From: Bacteroides muris (ex Afrizal et al. 2022)
Lineage (GTDB): Bacteria; Bacteroidota; Bacteroidia; Bacteroidales; Bacteroidaceae
Reading direction: 5' to 3'
Length of the DNA stretch: 64,000 nt
Assembly (NCBI RefSeq): GCF_004793475.1
Contig: NZ_SRYZ01000012.1
Coordinates: forward strand, 1 to 64,000
Under the pieces are notes generated by a model that had not been told where the DNA came from, made no database searches, and saw only the letters and a list, made by a program, of their open reading frames with translations. A program made the translations under genes and the position numbers. Positions 8,090-16,989 of this stretch are shown here, piece by piece (positions within the stretch are counted from its first letter, which is position 1; the number at the start of each line of letters is the position of its first letter).

Positions 8090-9319
8090 TTGAGAAAGAT
8101 ACCATTCATCATATTATTCGTTTTTTCTATTGTAAATATCGGAGCGCAAACAACAAGCGATTCCATTGTCATGAATTACTTGAAGGAAATGGGCGCTCCC
8201 GTTACTTATAACAATGAAGTGAAATTACTGATGACCGGTCATGACAAGTTCGTTGACCTCTTCGAGAATATCCGCCATGCCCGGCACCATATCCATCTGG
8301 AATACTTCAACTTCCGCAACGACTCCATAGCCAATGCCTTGTTCAGCCTTCTGGCAGAGAAGGTCAAGGAAGGGGTTGAAGTCCGCGCCATGTTTGATGC
8401 TTTCGGCAACTGGTCCAACAACCAGCCATTGAAAGAACGCCATCTGAAATTCATCTGCGCCCAAGGCATCGAAATCGTCAAGTTCGATCCTATCACTTTT
8501 CCCTGGGTGAATCATGCCATACACCGCGATCATCGGAAAATAGTAGTGATTGATGGCAAGATAGGTTATACCGGCGGCATGAATATCGCCGACTACTACA
8601 TCAACGGATTACCCAAAATCGGTAAATGGCACGATATGCACATACATCTTGAAGGAGATGCCGTACGCTATCTGCAGGGCATCTTCCTGACCATGTGGAA
8701 CCGGGAGACGGGAGAACACGTTGGAGGTCCCGCCTATTTTCCGGACATTCCGCAACTGCCCGACAGCATTGCCGAAGAAATAGCCATCGTAGACCGCACG
8801 CCACGCGAAACACCACGTTCCATCAGCCATGCATACGCAGCTTCCATACAAGCCGCACAGAAGAGTATCCGAATCGTGAATCCTTATTTCGTTCCGACCA
8901 AATCAATCCGCAAAGCAATCAAGAACGCACTGAAAAAAGGTACTGAAGTGGAAATCATGATACCTGCCGTGTCCGACATAGCCTTCACGCCGGATGCCTC
9001 ATTCTACATAGCACACAAGCTGATGAAGAAAGGAGCCAAGATATATCTCTTCAACGGCGGCTTCCACCATTCCAAGATAATGACGGTAGACAGCACTTTC
9101 TGCACGGTGGGTACTGCCAATCTTAATAGCCGCAGCCTGCGCTATGACTACGAGACAAACGCTTTCATCTTCGACCCCAAGACCACCAATGAGCTGAATG
9201 CCATGTTCGAACGGGACGTGCAAAACAGTACGCTACTCACTCCCGAAGTCTGGAAAAAACGTTCCGGATGGAAGAAATTTGTAGGCTGGGTGGGAAACTT
9301 GATGACCCCCTTCCTCTAA
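8090..9319 (+). CDS. cls: cardiolipin synthase / phospholipase D family protein
   Basis: A 409-residue protein with two HKD motifs of the phospholipase D superfamily: HRDHRKIVVIDG at about residue 142 and HHSKIMTVD at about residue 324, each followed by the Gly/Asn stretch (GGMNIADYY, GTANLNSRS). It would join two phosphatidylglycerols into cardiolipin at the inner membrane. The start is a TTG at 8090, preceded by AGGAG at 8079-8083, one of the few strong Shine-Dalgarno sequences in the window. That start gives a hydrophobic N-terminal signal (RKIPFIILFVFSIVNIGAQ); the next ATG would remove it. Family members usually have two N-terminal membrane helices; here there is only one. Confidence 0.85.
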   Translation: MRKIPFIILFVFSIVNIGAQTTSDSIVMNYLKEMGAPVTYNNEVKLLMTGHDKFVDLFENIRHARHHIHLEYFNFRNDSIANALFSLLAEKVKEGVEVRAMFDAFGNWSNNQPLKERHLKFICAQGIEIVKFDPITFPWVNHAIHRDHRKIVVIDGKIGYTGGMNIADYYINGLPKIGKWHDMHIHLEGDAVRYLQGIFLTMWNRETGEHVGGPAYFPDIPQLPDSIAEEIAIVDRTPRETPRSISHAYAASIQAAQKSIRIVNPYFVPTKSIRKAIKNALKKGTEVEIMIPAVSDIAFTPDASFYIAHKLMKKGAKIYLFNGGFHHSKIMTVDSTFCTVGTANLNSRSLRYDYETNAFIFDPKTTNELNAMFERDVQNSTLLTPEVWKKRSGWKKFVGWVGNLMTPFL

Positions 9320-9357
9320 TTTCTAATTATTAATTATTAATCTTTGATTAATTCCCC

Positions 9358-9365
9358 TACCTTTG
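9358..9365 (+). promoter_or_regulatory. -7 promoter box for thyA
   Basis: TACCTTTG lies 26 bp upstream of the thymidylate synthase start and matches the Bacteroides -7 consensus. Confidence 0.55.
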
Positions 9366-9391
9366 CGTTGGGATAAAAACAGAACAACATC

Positions 9392-10186
9392 ATGAAACAA
9401 TATTTAGACCTGCTGAACCGCGTACTGACCGAAGGCGTAGAGAAAAGCGACCGTACGGGTACCGGCACCATCAGCGTATTCGGACACCAAATGCGTTTCA
9501 ACATAGACGAAGGCTTCCCCTGCCTTACTACCAAGAAGCTACATCTGAAATCAATCATATACGAACTGCTATGGTTCCTCCAAGGAAACACCAATGTGAA
9601 ATATCTTCAAGACAACGGCGTACGTATCTGGAACGAATGGGCAGACGAAAACGGCGACCTGGGACATATCTACGGGTATCAATGGCGCTCTTGGCCGGAC
9701 TATAAAGGGGGATTCATCGACCAAATCAGTGAAGCGGTCGAAACAATCAAGCATCATCCCGACTCACGCCGGATTATTGTCAGTGCATGGAATGTAGGCG
9801 ATTTGAACAATATGAACCTCCCTCCCTGCCATGCCTTCTTCCAGTTCTATGTAGCCAATGGAAAACTGAGCCTGCAACTGTACCAGCGTAGTGCGGACAT
9901 TTTCTTAGGAGTGCCTTTCAACATTGCCTCCTATGCCCTGCTCCTGCAAATGATGGCACAAGTCACCGGACTGAAAGCCGGAGATTTCATCCATACTTTA
10001 GGAGACGCCCACATCTATCTGAACCATTTGGAACAGGTAAAGCTACAACTATCTCGTGAACCGCGGGATTTGCCGCAGATGAGAATTAATCCGGATGTGA
10101 AAGACATCTTCGACTTCAAGTTCGAGGATTTCAAGCTGGTCAACTATAACCCGCATCCGCATATTGCAGGGAAAGTATCAGTATAA
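9392..10186 (+). CDS. thyA: thymidylate synthase
   Basis: A 264-residue protein, the same length as the E. coli enzyme. It converts dUMP to dTMP using methylene-tetrahydrofolate. Visible features are the phosphate-binding Arg in SDRTGTGT (residues 19-26), the catalytic Cys146 in [12 protein letters not shown], and the dUMP-binding stretch [17 protein letters not shown]. The dihydrofolate it makes is recycled by the folA product encoded 42 bp downstream, so the two genes form a functional operon. Confidence 0.97.
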   Translation: MKQYLDLLNRVLTEGVEKSDRTGTGTISVFGHQMRFNIDEGFPCLTTKKLHLKSIIYELLWFLQGNTNVKYLQDNGVRIWNEWADENGDLGHIYGYQWRSWPDYKGGFIDQISEAVETIKHHPDSRRIIVSAWNVGDLNNMNLPPCHAFFQFYVANGKLSLQLYQRSADIFLGVPFNIASYALLLQMMAQVTGLKAGDFIHTLGDAHIYLNHLEQVKLQLSREPRDLPQMRINPDVKDIFDFKFEDFKLVNYNPHPHIAGKVSV

Positions 10187-10228
10187 ATCCTATAACAAGA
10201 TAGAAAGAGAAAGGAATTCTACAGAGAT

Positions 10229-10717
10229 ATGATTAATATTATTGCCGCAGTAGATAGAAAGAGAGGCATCGGTTATCAGAACCGGTTGCTATTCTGGCTT
10301 CCCAATGATTTGAAGCGTTTCAAAGCTCTCACCACGGGAAATACCATCATCATGGGCCGAAAAACCTTTGAATCTCTCCCCAAAGGCGCGCTTCCCAACC
10401 GCCGCAACATTGTTCTGTCCACTCAAAAAGATTTGTTCTGTCCCGGTGCAGAAGTTTTCTCCTCACTGGAAGAAGCACTGAACAGTTGCCGGCCCGACGA
10501 ACACGTCTACATCATCGGCGGTGCAAGCGTTTATCGTCAGGCACTCCCCTTTGCAGATGCCCTCTGCCTAACTGAAGTAGATGCAGAAGCTCCTCAAGTA
10601 GACGCCTACTTTCCCGAAATCAATCCGACTATATGGCAAGAAAAAAGCAGGGAGTCCCATCCCGTAGATGAGAAGCATCCCTGCCCTTATGCATTTATCG
10701 ATTATATCCGCCGGTAG
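10229..10717 (+). CDS. folA: dihydrofolate reductase
   Basis: A 162-residue protein that reduces dihydrofolate to tetrahydrofolate with NADPH. The N-terminus INIIAAVDRKRGIGYQNRLLFWLPNDLKRF contains the folate-pocket Asp and the Met20-type loop. IIMGRKTFESLP and VYIIGGASVYRQ are the two cofactor-binding motifs. It is co-transcribed with thyA. Its stop is 2 bp from the stop of the convergent Lrp gene, leaving no room for a terminator between them. Confidence 0.96.
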   Translation: MINIIAAVDRKRGIGYQNRLLFWLPNDLKRFKALTTGNTIIMGRKTFESLPKGALPNRRNIVLSTQKDLFCPGAEVFSSLEEALNSCRPDEHVYIIGGASVYRQALPFADALCLTEVDAEAPQVDAYFPEINPTIWQEKSRESHPVDEKHPCPYAFIDYIRR

Positions 10718-10719
10718 AA

Positions 10720-11193
10720 TCAATCTTCTTCTTCTACCGTTATAGGCATCTGCCGCTTGATGGCTTCGTGGAAAGAAATCAAGGTTTCCGTACGCGCCAA
10801 TCCCAGCGGCTGCAACTTATCATGTATGATGCTCAACAAATGATGGTTGTTGCGGGCATAAAGCTTTATGAACATATCATACTTGCCCGTCGTAAAATGA
10901 CATTCCACAATCTCAGGGATAGCTTCCAATGCCCTCGTCACAGCATCAAAAGAAGCTGGATCCTTTAGATAGATACCGATATAGGCACATGTTTCGTATC
11001 CTATCTTCTCCGGATCAATCACATATTCAGAACCTTTCAATATACCTAAGTTTGTCAGCTTTTGAATGCGCTGATGGATGGCTGCACCCGATACATTACA
11101 AGCCCTGGCCACTTCAAGAAAAGGAATGCGTGCATTATCGGCTATAAGTTTTAAAATCTGTTCGTCTAAAGTATCCAATTGATGATGTCCCAT
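10720..11193 (-). CDS. Lrp/AsnC-family transcriptional regulator
   Basis: A 157-residue regulator with an N-terminal helix-turn-helix (about residues 8-60, LDEQILKLIADNARIPFLEVARACNVS), a recognition helix including SGAAIHQRIQKL, and a C-terminal ligand-binding/oligomerisation (RAM) domain (about 68-150). Members respond to amino acids and often control amino-acid metabolism; its target is not evident here. A minus-strand TAACTTTG box at 11252-11259 lies 59 bp upstream of the start. Confidence 0.92.
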   Translation of the reverse strand: MGHHQLDTLDEQILKLIADNARIPFLEVARACNVSGAAIHQRIQKLTNLGILKGSEYVIDPEKIGYETCAYIGIYLKDPASFDAVTRALEAIPEIVECHFTTGKYDMFIKLYARNNHHLLSIIHDKLQPLGLARTETLISFHEAIKRQMPITVEEED

Positions 11194-11251
11194 TTCAAAT
11201 TCTAATGATTAATAAATTACTATATCTCCCGCATACCTATACGGCAACATG

Positions 11252-11259
11252 CAAAGTTA
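11252..11259 (-). promoter_or_regulatory. -7 promoter box for Lrp regulator
   Basis: TAACTTTG on the minus strand, 59 bp before the Lrp start; no matching -33 box was found. Confidence 0.45.
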
Positions 11260-11377
11260 GATATTTTTTCGCCAATAAAAAATACGGCTTATAACTTTTC
11301 TTGCAAAAAAAGAATAATGCCACATATCAGACCTTTCAAAATGCATATGCAAAATTCCATCTCGCACGACTGGAAAA

Positions 11378-11408
11378 TTGCAGATGAGCTTTAAAGATAT
11401 TATCTTTG
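11378..11408 (+). promoter_or_regulatory. promoter for M64 peptidase
   Basis: TTG at 11378-11380, a 20-bp spacer and TATCTTTG at 11401-11408 fit the Bacteroides -33/-7 arrangement. The start codon follows 24 bp later. Confidence 0.65.
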
Positions 11409-11432
11409 TCTCATCAATAATAATGAACCATT

Positions 11433-12710
11433 ATGAAAAAGTATTCCTTATTCCTATTATGCTTGATGGCGACAATATCCTTGCATGCTCAACGCTTTGC
11501 CGATTATTTTGCGGATAAGACCCTACGTGTCGACTATATCTTTACCGGAAATGCAGCCAAACAAGAAATATGCCTGGATGGTTTGTCTTGTCTCCCCTCT
11601 TGGGCAGGGAGAAAACATCATTTGTCTGAACTCCCCCTGCAAGGAAACGGGCAAATCATTATGCGAGATGCAGCCAATGGCAACGTAATCTACAAGACAT
11701 CCTTTTCTTCACTCTTCCAGGAGTGGCTGGAAACAGATGAGGCCAAAGCCGTGACCAAAGGACTCGAAAACACCTTTCTCCTTCCCCATCCCCTGCGTCC
11801 TGCAGAAATAGAAATAACTCTTTTTGACCCACGTAGAAATGTACGGGCAAGCATGAAGCATACAGTCAATCCCGACGATATCCTGATACATCAGAAAGGA
11901 ACTGCCCACATCACGCCACACAAATATCTGCTGCAAAGCGGCAATACGGATAAATGCATCGATGTCGCCATCCTTGCAGAAGGGTATACACCCGAAGAAA
12001 TGTCTGTGTTCTACGAAGACGCCGCCATTGCCTGCGAAAGCCTGTTTGCCCACGAACCCTTCCGGTCCATGAAGAAGCGTTTCAATATCGTAGCCGTAGC
12101 CAGCCCCTCAGAAGACAGTGGAGTGAGCGTACCACGCCTCGGAGAATGGAAACGGACAGCATTCAACTCTCACTTCAGCACGTTCTATTCAGACCGGTAT
12201 CTGACGACCTCACGCGTGAAATCCATGCACGATGCCCTGGCGGGAATACCATACGAACATATCATCATCCTTGCCAATACGGAAGAATACGGTGGTGGCG
12301 GAATCTATAATTCCTATACTCTTACCACCGCCCATCATCCCATGTTCCGCCCCGTTGTGGTGCATGAGTTCGGACATAGCTTTGGAGGACTGGCTGATGA
12401 ATACTTCTATGACGATGATGTGATGACAGACACCTATCCTTTAGATGTGGAACCTTGGGAACAGAATATCAGCACAAGAATCGATTTCAGTTCCAAATGG
12501 GAAGATATGCTCGCACAAAAAACTCCCGTTCCCACTCCCACCTCTGAAAGTAAAACATACCGCGTAGGCGTATACGAAGGAGCAGGTTATTCTGCCAAAG
12601 GCATATACCGTCCGGCAGATAATTGCCGTATGCGTACCAATGAATACCCTACTTTCTGCCCTGTCTGCGAACGGGCCATCCGCCGCGTCATTGAATTTTA
12701 CACAGAATAG
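11433..12710 (+). CDS. M64-family (IgA peptidase-like) metallopeptidase
   Basis: A 425-residue secreted protein with a signal peptide (MKKYSLFLLCLMATISLHAQ). The zinc-binding motif HEFGHSFGGLADEY starts at about residue 311, with the two His and downstream Asp/Glu ligands typical of peptidase family M64. The N-terminal about 150 residues form a separate beta-rich domain seen in this family. CDIALAEGYT-like sequence (VDVAILAEGYTPEEM) marks the start of the peptidase domain. One member from Clostridium cleaves IgA; most Bacteroides members have no assigned substrate, so IgA cleavage should not be assumed. Confidence 0.88.
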   Translation: MKKYSLFLLCLMATISLHAQRFADYFADKTLRVDYIFTGNAAKQEICLDGLSCLPSWAGRKHHLSELPLQGNGQIIMRDAANGNVIYKTSFSSLFQEWLETDEAKAVTKGLENTFLLPHPLRPAEIEITLFDPRRNVRASMKHTVNPDDILIHQKGTAHITPHKYLLQSGNTDKCIDVAILAEGYTPEEMSVFYEDAAIACESLFAHEPFRSMKKRFNIVAVASPSEDSGVSVPRLGEWKRTAFNSHFSTFYSDRYLTTSRVKSMHDALAGIPYEHIIILANTEEYGGGGIYNSYTLTTAHHPMFRPVVVHEFGHSFGGLADEYFYDDDVMTDTYPLDVEPWEQNISTRIDFSSKWEDMLAQKTPVPTPTSESKTYRVGVYEGAGYSAKGIYRPADNCRMRTNEYPTFCPVCERAIRRVIEFYTE

Positions 12711-12734
12711 AAACAAACTAAACTTAAAAAAATC

Positions 12735-13268
12735 ATGATTAAGCTTCAACGCATTACTACAGCTGACACAGACCTATACAGCTACATGGAGGAATTAATG
12801 ATTCAATCGTTCCCCTCGAAAGAATATCGGGAACTGGAAGAACTGCGCAAGTATACGGATACCAAAACGCACTTCTATAACAATATTATCTTTCATAACA
12901 ACATGCCGGTAGGTCTCATTACTTATTGGGATTTCGGACATTTCCATTATATAGAGCATTTTGCTATTGCTCCTACACTACGTAACGGTGGGCACGGAAA
13001 AAGCGTACTAAACCATTTGTGTCAACTTTTAAAACACCCCATTATCCTGGAAGTGGAAATACCTGAGGAAGAGATGGCACAACGCCGCATCAACTTCTAT
13101 CAACGGCAAGGATTCTCTTTATGGGAAGAGCCCTACCAACAGCCACCATATAAAGTAGGAGACAACTATCTTCCCATGCTCCTCATGGCTTATGGAAACC
13201 TGGAATGCGAAAAGGATTTTGATTCTGTGAAAGAATGTATTTATCGAGAAGTATATAATGTGAAATAA
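12735..13268 (+). CDS. GNAT-family N-acetyltransferase
   Basis: A 177-residue protein with the GNAT fold. The acetyl-CoA-binding segment is IEHFAIAPTLRNGGHGKSVLNHL (R/Q-x-x-G-x-G/A type, here RNGGHG), followed by the beta-5 strand PIILEVEIP and NFYQRQGFSL, which is the usual place of the catalytic Tyr. Substrate is unknown. It follows the M64 gene by 24 bp and probably shares its transcript. Confidence 0.82.
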   Translation: MIKLQRITTADTDLYSYMEELMIQSFPSKEYRELEELRKYTDTKTHFYNNIIFHNNMPVGLITYWDFGHFHYIEHFAIAPTLRNGGHGKSVLNHLCQLLKHPIILEVEIPEEEMAQRRINFYQRQGFSLWEEPYQQPPYKVGDNYLPMLLMAYGNLECEKDFDSVKECIYREVYNVK

Positions 13269-13447
13269 CAATTCAACTACTGTCCAAAACGCTGCTTGCA
13301 GATTTGTAATCTTATATGCAGGCTTATTCAATTTTTGCTATCATACCCTGCAACAACAATCAGAAAAGCTTTCGTATAAAGTTTCACTCTTAAACTTCAA
13401 GTTTCTCTAAACAGTTATAATTTTAAAGACTTATATACTGAAAACAA

Positions 13448-13480
13448 TAAAGGTCGTTTCATTCATCGAAACGACCTTTA
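13448..13480. terminator. bidirectional terminator between acetyltransferase and exbD
   Basis: A 13-bp perfect stem, TAAAGGTCGTTTC (13448-13460) with its complement at 13468-13480, 7-base loop, and AT-rich flanks on both sides. It separates convergent genes. Confidence 0.8.
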
Positions 13481-13502
13481 TCATATTCATTTAATCAACT
13501 TC

Positions 13503-13967
13503 TTACTGACGCGGTTGCGCAGAGTAGTTAATTTTCAACGCATAAGCTTGACGAAGTGCCTCTTTGATATCTGTCACGATACCCATTTTTGTATCTTGGT
13601 CAACCTTCAACGACACAGTCATCTGCGGTTGATCTTCTTCCTTCATACTAGCACGTTCACCAATAACGTAATCCTGAATATCAGCCACTTCAGCATAGCT
13701 GTCGTTCAACTGAATACGGCTTTCGTTACCTAATTTCTTACGAAACTCAGCAGTAGGTTTTCCTACATAGATAAACGTAACCAAAGACTTCTTTTCAAGT
13801 TTTTCCAATTCAGTGGCTTGCGGAACCTTAAACTCAACCTTCAATGTTACCTCACGCATCGTTGTTACAATCATAAAGAAGAACAACAAGGTGAAGATAA
13901 GGTCAGGCAGAGAAGAAGTGTTCAACGCAGGCATGCCACGTTTACCAGTCTTATTAAATTTTCCCAT
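13503..13967 (-). CDS. exbD: ExbD/TolR-type biopolymer transport protein (second copy)
   Basis: A 154-residue protein with a short cytoplasmic N-terminus, one membrane helix (about residues 19-38, SLPDLIFTLLFFFMIVTTM, with the conserved Asp in the helix) and a periplasmic domain. With ExbB it forms the proton-driven motor that energises TonB. The last gene of the exbB-orf-exbD-exbD unit; its ATG overlaps the stop of the preceding exbD by one base. Two different ExbD proteins per motor operon are usual in Bacteroidetes. Confidence 0.9.
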   Translation of the reverse strand: MGKFNKTGKRGMPALNTSSLPDLIFTLLFFFMIVTTMREVTLKVEFKVPQATELEKLEKKSLVTFIYVGKPTAEFRKKLGNESRIQLNDSYAEVADIQDYVIGERASMKEEDQPQMTVSLKVDQDTKMGIVTDIKEALRQAYALKINYSAQPRQ

Positions 13968-14557
13968 TACTTCTTTTCTCCGTACTTTTTAGGTTCAGCC
14001 TCAGAAATTCTCTGAGGATAAATTTCACGAATTGCATCCTGCTGTTCTACATCCAAGTCTGCATAATTCTTCTGCCACTTTTCCTGAGCCAATTCATCAC
14101 GCAACTCATTATATGCTGCCACCAACTCATTCTGAACGGCCATATATGCCTTGTATGAAGAGGTGCGGTCACAACGCAAAGAAACCACATGATTTTCCGT
14201 TACCTGAACCGTACCAAAGAACTGTACATTCTTAGCCATCTTCTCGGGTTTGGCTTCATCGTTATACGGATTGGCAATGAATTCTTTTGCTTTCGCACGC
14301 AATTGCTCTACATTAATATAATCGTTACCACACATCAACTGGTCGTTCATATTCAAGAAGACCTGCAATACATTGCGTTCTTTTTTCTTCTGATCATCTA
14401 CCTGTTGGTCTTTTTCCGGCGGAGGCGGCAAACGTCTTGCCAAACCACGGTCTGTGTCCATAGAAGTTGTAATCAAGAAGAAGATGAGCAGCAAGAATGC
14501 AATGTCCGCCGTAGAACTGGAGTTGACTTCGGGAACTTCTCTTTTCTTTTTTGCCAT
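13967..14557 (-). CDS. exbD: ExbD/TolR-type biopolymer transport protein (first copy)
   Basis: A 196-residue protein with a basic N-terminus (MAKKKREVPEVNSSSTAD), one membrane helix with the conserved Asp (STADIAFLLLIFFLITTSM), and a longer periplasmic region rich in Lys/Asp/Glu ending in a charged tail. It is the longer of two tandem ExbD paralogues and pairs with the ExbB encoded upstream. It acts in the inner membrane to power SusC-type TonB-dependent import, such as the SusC encoded at 56.5-59.7 kb. Confidence 0.9.
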   Translation of the reverse strand: MAKKKREVPEVNSSSTADIAFLLLIFFLITTSMDTDRGLARRLPPPPEKDQQVDDQKKKERNVLQVFLNMNDQLMCGNDYINVEQLRAKAKEFIANPYNDEAKPEKMAKNVQFFGTVQVTENHVVSLRCDRTSSYKAYMAVQNELVAAYNELRDELAQEKWQKNYADLDVEQQDAIREIYPQRISEAEPKKYGEKK

Positions 14558-14608
14558 TATTCTTTTCTTTTATCAAAGATTCCCAAAAGAATCCTCTTAT
14601 GTTAACTA

Positions 14609-15082
14609 TTATGACAATTTCTTTTTAATACCACCCAATAGCATGCAAATGATAGCCAATACAAAGAGTGTATAAAGAGAATACAAGAACATATCAGTAG
14701 CCTGGGCCCAAAAACCTACGTTATCTGTACCACCATAGCTAATGATTTCCAACTTTTCGGGGCTACCCATACACCATGTAATGCCGAGAACAATGAGTGA
14801 ACCAGCCAACACATAGAGAGAACCCATAGAAGCTTTCGGGTTACTAACCAAGAAATGGAAGAAGCTAACAACAGCTGCTACTGAAACAATAGCAAAGAGC
14901 GCATAAGTCAAGTACAACAATGCGTCCGTATAAGCCGGCTGCCACATTTCCGGGTCTACCCCCATTACTACTGCATCGCCTTGAGCGTCTCCACCGAAGA
15001 AGAACAAGCCAATTACCACCAAAATGACAGCAAACATGGCATACAGTATGTAGTATGAAATTTTATATGATAACTTAGCCAT
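14609..15082 (-). CDS. four-helix membrane protein of the exb operon
   Basis: A 157-residue protein with four predicted membrane segments (about residues 10-30, 57-79, 88-106 and 131-150). It lies between exbB (5-bp gap) and the first exbD (51-bp gap) and is clearly in the same operon. No catalytic motif is visible and the function is unknown. The conserved place in Bacteroidetes exb operons suggests an accessory part of the motor complex; that is inference. Confidence 0.75.
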   Translation of the reverse strand: MAKLSYKISYYILYAMFAVILVVIGLFFFGGDAQGDAVVMGVDPEMWQPAYTDALLYLTYALFAIVSVAAVVSFFHFLVSNPKASMGSLYVLAGSLIVLGITWCMGSPEKLEIISYGGTDNVGFWAQATDMFLYSLYTLFVLAIICMLLGGIKKKLS

Positions 15083-15087
15083 CTTAA

Positions 15088-15882
15088 TTATTTTTTGTAT
15101 TTCAAATCATATTTGATAACCATATCCAACAGGGTGATAGAAGAATCTTCCATTTCGCTTGTCAAAGCTTCAATCTTAGAAAGGATATAGTTGTAGAATA
15201 CCTGCAGAACCAAAGCAGCAATCAAACCGAAGATAGTAGTAATCAAGGCAACCTTCATACCACCAGCAACAACCGTCGGAGAGATATCACCTACTTGTTG
15301 AATCTTATCAAATGCCTGCACCATACCGATTACAGTACCCATAAATCCCAAAGACGGAGACATAGCGATAAACAATGTAATCCAAGAGCAACCTTTTTCC
15401 AAGTATCCAGCTTGTACGCCACCATAAGATACTACAGACTTTTCTACCACATCGATGCCTTGATCAATTCTCATCAAGCCTTGATAGTAGATAGAAGCGA
15501 TAGGACCCCTTGTGTTACGTGCGATGTCTTTAGCAGCTTCAACGTCACCTTTTTCCAAAGCAACTTCGATAGCAGCCATAAATTTCTTTGTATTAATTTC
15601 AGCTAAACTCAAATAGATGATACGTTCAATACAGAAAGCAAGACCGATAACCAAAGCGATAGCTACCAAACTCATGAAAGATGCGGTACCTTCAATAAAC
15701 TTTGTTTTCAATTCCTTGTGAATACCACCTTCAACTTCTGCTACAGCAGGAGAAGCAGCATCGGCTGCAGAAGCCACTTGTTCTGTTTGTTCAGCCGCAG
15801 GAGCATCTTGAGCCTGAGCAAGTTGAGTTGAGCCAAATGTCAAGGCTCCCATCACAGCAACAATTGCAAATAACTTTTTCAT
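15088..15882 (-). CDS. exbB: ExbB/MotA/TolQ-type proton channel protein
   Basis: A 264-residue protein. An N-terminal signal sequence ends at about residue 24 (AQAQD) and is followed by an Ala/Glu-rich stretch, a first helix (about 63-85) and the MotA/TolQ/ExbB domain with two helices near 165-190 and 205-235 (including SPSLGFMGTVIGMVQAF). It assembles as the ring around ExbD in the inner membrane. It is first in the motor operon. The minus-strand tRNA-Ser lies 78 bp upstream. Confidence 0.92.
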   Translation of the reverse strand: MKKLFAIVAVMGALTFGSTQLAQAQDAPAAEQTEQVASAADAASPAVAEVEGGIHKELKTKFIEGTASFMSLVAIALVIGLAFCIERIIYLSLAEINTKKFMAAIEVALEKGDVEAAKDIARNTRGPIASIYYQGLMRIDQGIDVVEKSVVSYGGVQAGYLEKGCSWITLFIAMSPSLGFMGTVIGMVQAFDKIQQVGDISPTVVAGGMKVALITTIFGLIAALVLQVFYNYILSKIEALTSEMEDSSITLLDMVIKYDLKYKK

Positions 15883-15959
15883 TGTGTGTCTAATTTTTAA
15901 GATTAATTAATTAATTTATTTATTATAATTTGTTGTTTTATCTTCATTTTATCCCACTG

Positions 15960-16047
15960 CGGAGAGACGGGGATTCGAACCCCGGATACCCTTTAGGGGT
16001 ATACACGCTTTCCAGGCGTGCCTCTTCAACCACTCGAGCATCTCTCC
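15960..16047 (-). tRNA. tRNA-Ser (anticodon GGA)
   Basis: An 88-nt class II tRNA. The acceptor stem GGAGAGA/TCTCTCC spans 16041-16047 and 15961-15967 with discriminator G at 15960. The anticodon stem is CACGC/GCGTG with loop CTGGAAA, giving anticodon GGA (Ser, UCC/UCU). A long variable arm built from TATACCC and GGGTAT and a standard T arm GGTTCGAATCC are present. CCA is not encoded. Confidence 0.96.
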
Positions 16048-16209
16048 AATAAACGCCTTTTCCGAAATCGGGTGCAAATTACAAAAAAAATGCGAACCAC
16101 AAGCGTTTTCAGCTACAAATGTATTCTTTTTTTTGTTGTTCTGCTTCATTCGACCCATTTTATATTAAATAAAATCTCAAAATTAATAAACTTTAAAATC
16201 TCAAAGAGC

Positions 16210-16989
16210 TTATTTGAGCATTCCGAACACTTTTAAAGCGTTATCAGAAGTTATCTGAGCCACCTTTTCAGGAGACTTCCCATAAATTCCGGCTACTTTT
16301 ATCAAAGTATCCTTAACATATGCACTCTCATTCCTTTTACCCCGATTAGGAACCGGAGTCAGATAAGGAGAATCGGTTTCCAGCACGATACGTTCCAAAG
16401 GAATATTCTTTAAGACTTCGGGTAAAGTTGATTTCTTGAAAGTGACCACACCGTTTATTCCTATCATAAAATCTGCAAATTCCATTATCCTGAGAGCCTC
16501 CTCTGACGTCCCCGTAAAACTATGCAAGATACCTTTCAAAGGAGTCTGCCGATAGGGACTCAACACATTATATATATGGTCGAACGCTTCCCGGCAATGG
16601 AGCACTACCGGTAAATCGTATTCCAAAGCCCACTCAATCTGTCTGTCCAACGCCCTTTGCTGCTCTTTCAGGAAAGTCTTATCCCAATACAAGTCCATTC
16701 CAATCTCGCCAACCGCAACAAATTCGTTTGGAGAGGTCAGTTCCCGGGCCACTGTTTCCAACTCCTTTTCATAACCTGCATCCACAGATGTAGGATGTAG
16801 TCCAATCATTGGATAACAATATCCTTCATATTCACGACACACCCGAAGCATAGGCTCGATGGTGGTACTGTCGATATTGGGCATGAAGATATGTGTGACT
16901 CCTGCTTCACGGGCACGGTTCATTACTTGTGGCAAATCCTCTGCAAACTCTTCTAAAAAAAGGTGGGAATGTGAATCAATCAATCTCAT
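16210..16989 (-). CDS. TatD-family metal-dependent hydrolase
   Basis: A 259-residue TIM-barrel hydrolase. DSHSHLFL at residues 5-12 supplies the HxH metal ligands; VGEIGMDLYWD, VLHCREAFDH, LHSFTGT and LETDSPYLTP are the remaining conserved metal-binding blocks. TatD proteins are Mg-dependent DNases/exonucleases implicated in DNA repair and degradation. The start overlaps the stop of the upstream gene by 4 bp, making it the last gene of a three-gene operon. Confidence 0.93.
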   Translation of the reverse strand: MRLIDSHSHLFLEEFAEDLPQVMNRAREAGVTHIFMPNIDSTTIEPMLRVCREYEGYCYPMIGLHPTSVDAGYEKELETVARELTSPNEFVAVGEIGMDLYWDKTFLKEQQRALDRQIEWALEYDLPVVLHCREAFDHIYNVLSPYRQTPLKGILHSFTGTSEEALRIMEFADFMIGINGVVTFKKSTLPEVLKNIPLERIVLETDSPYLTPVPNRGKRNESAYVKDTLIKVAGIYGKSPEKVAQITSDNALKVFGMLK

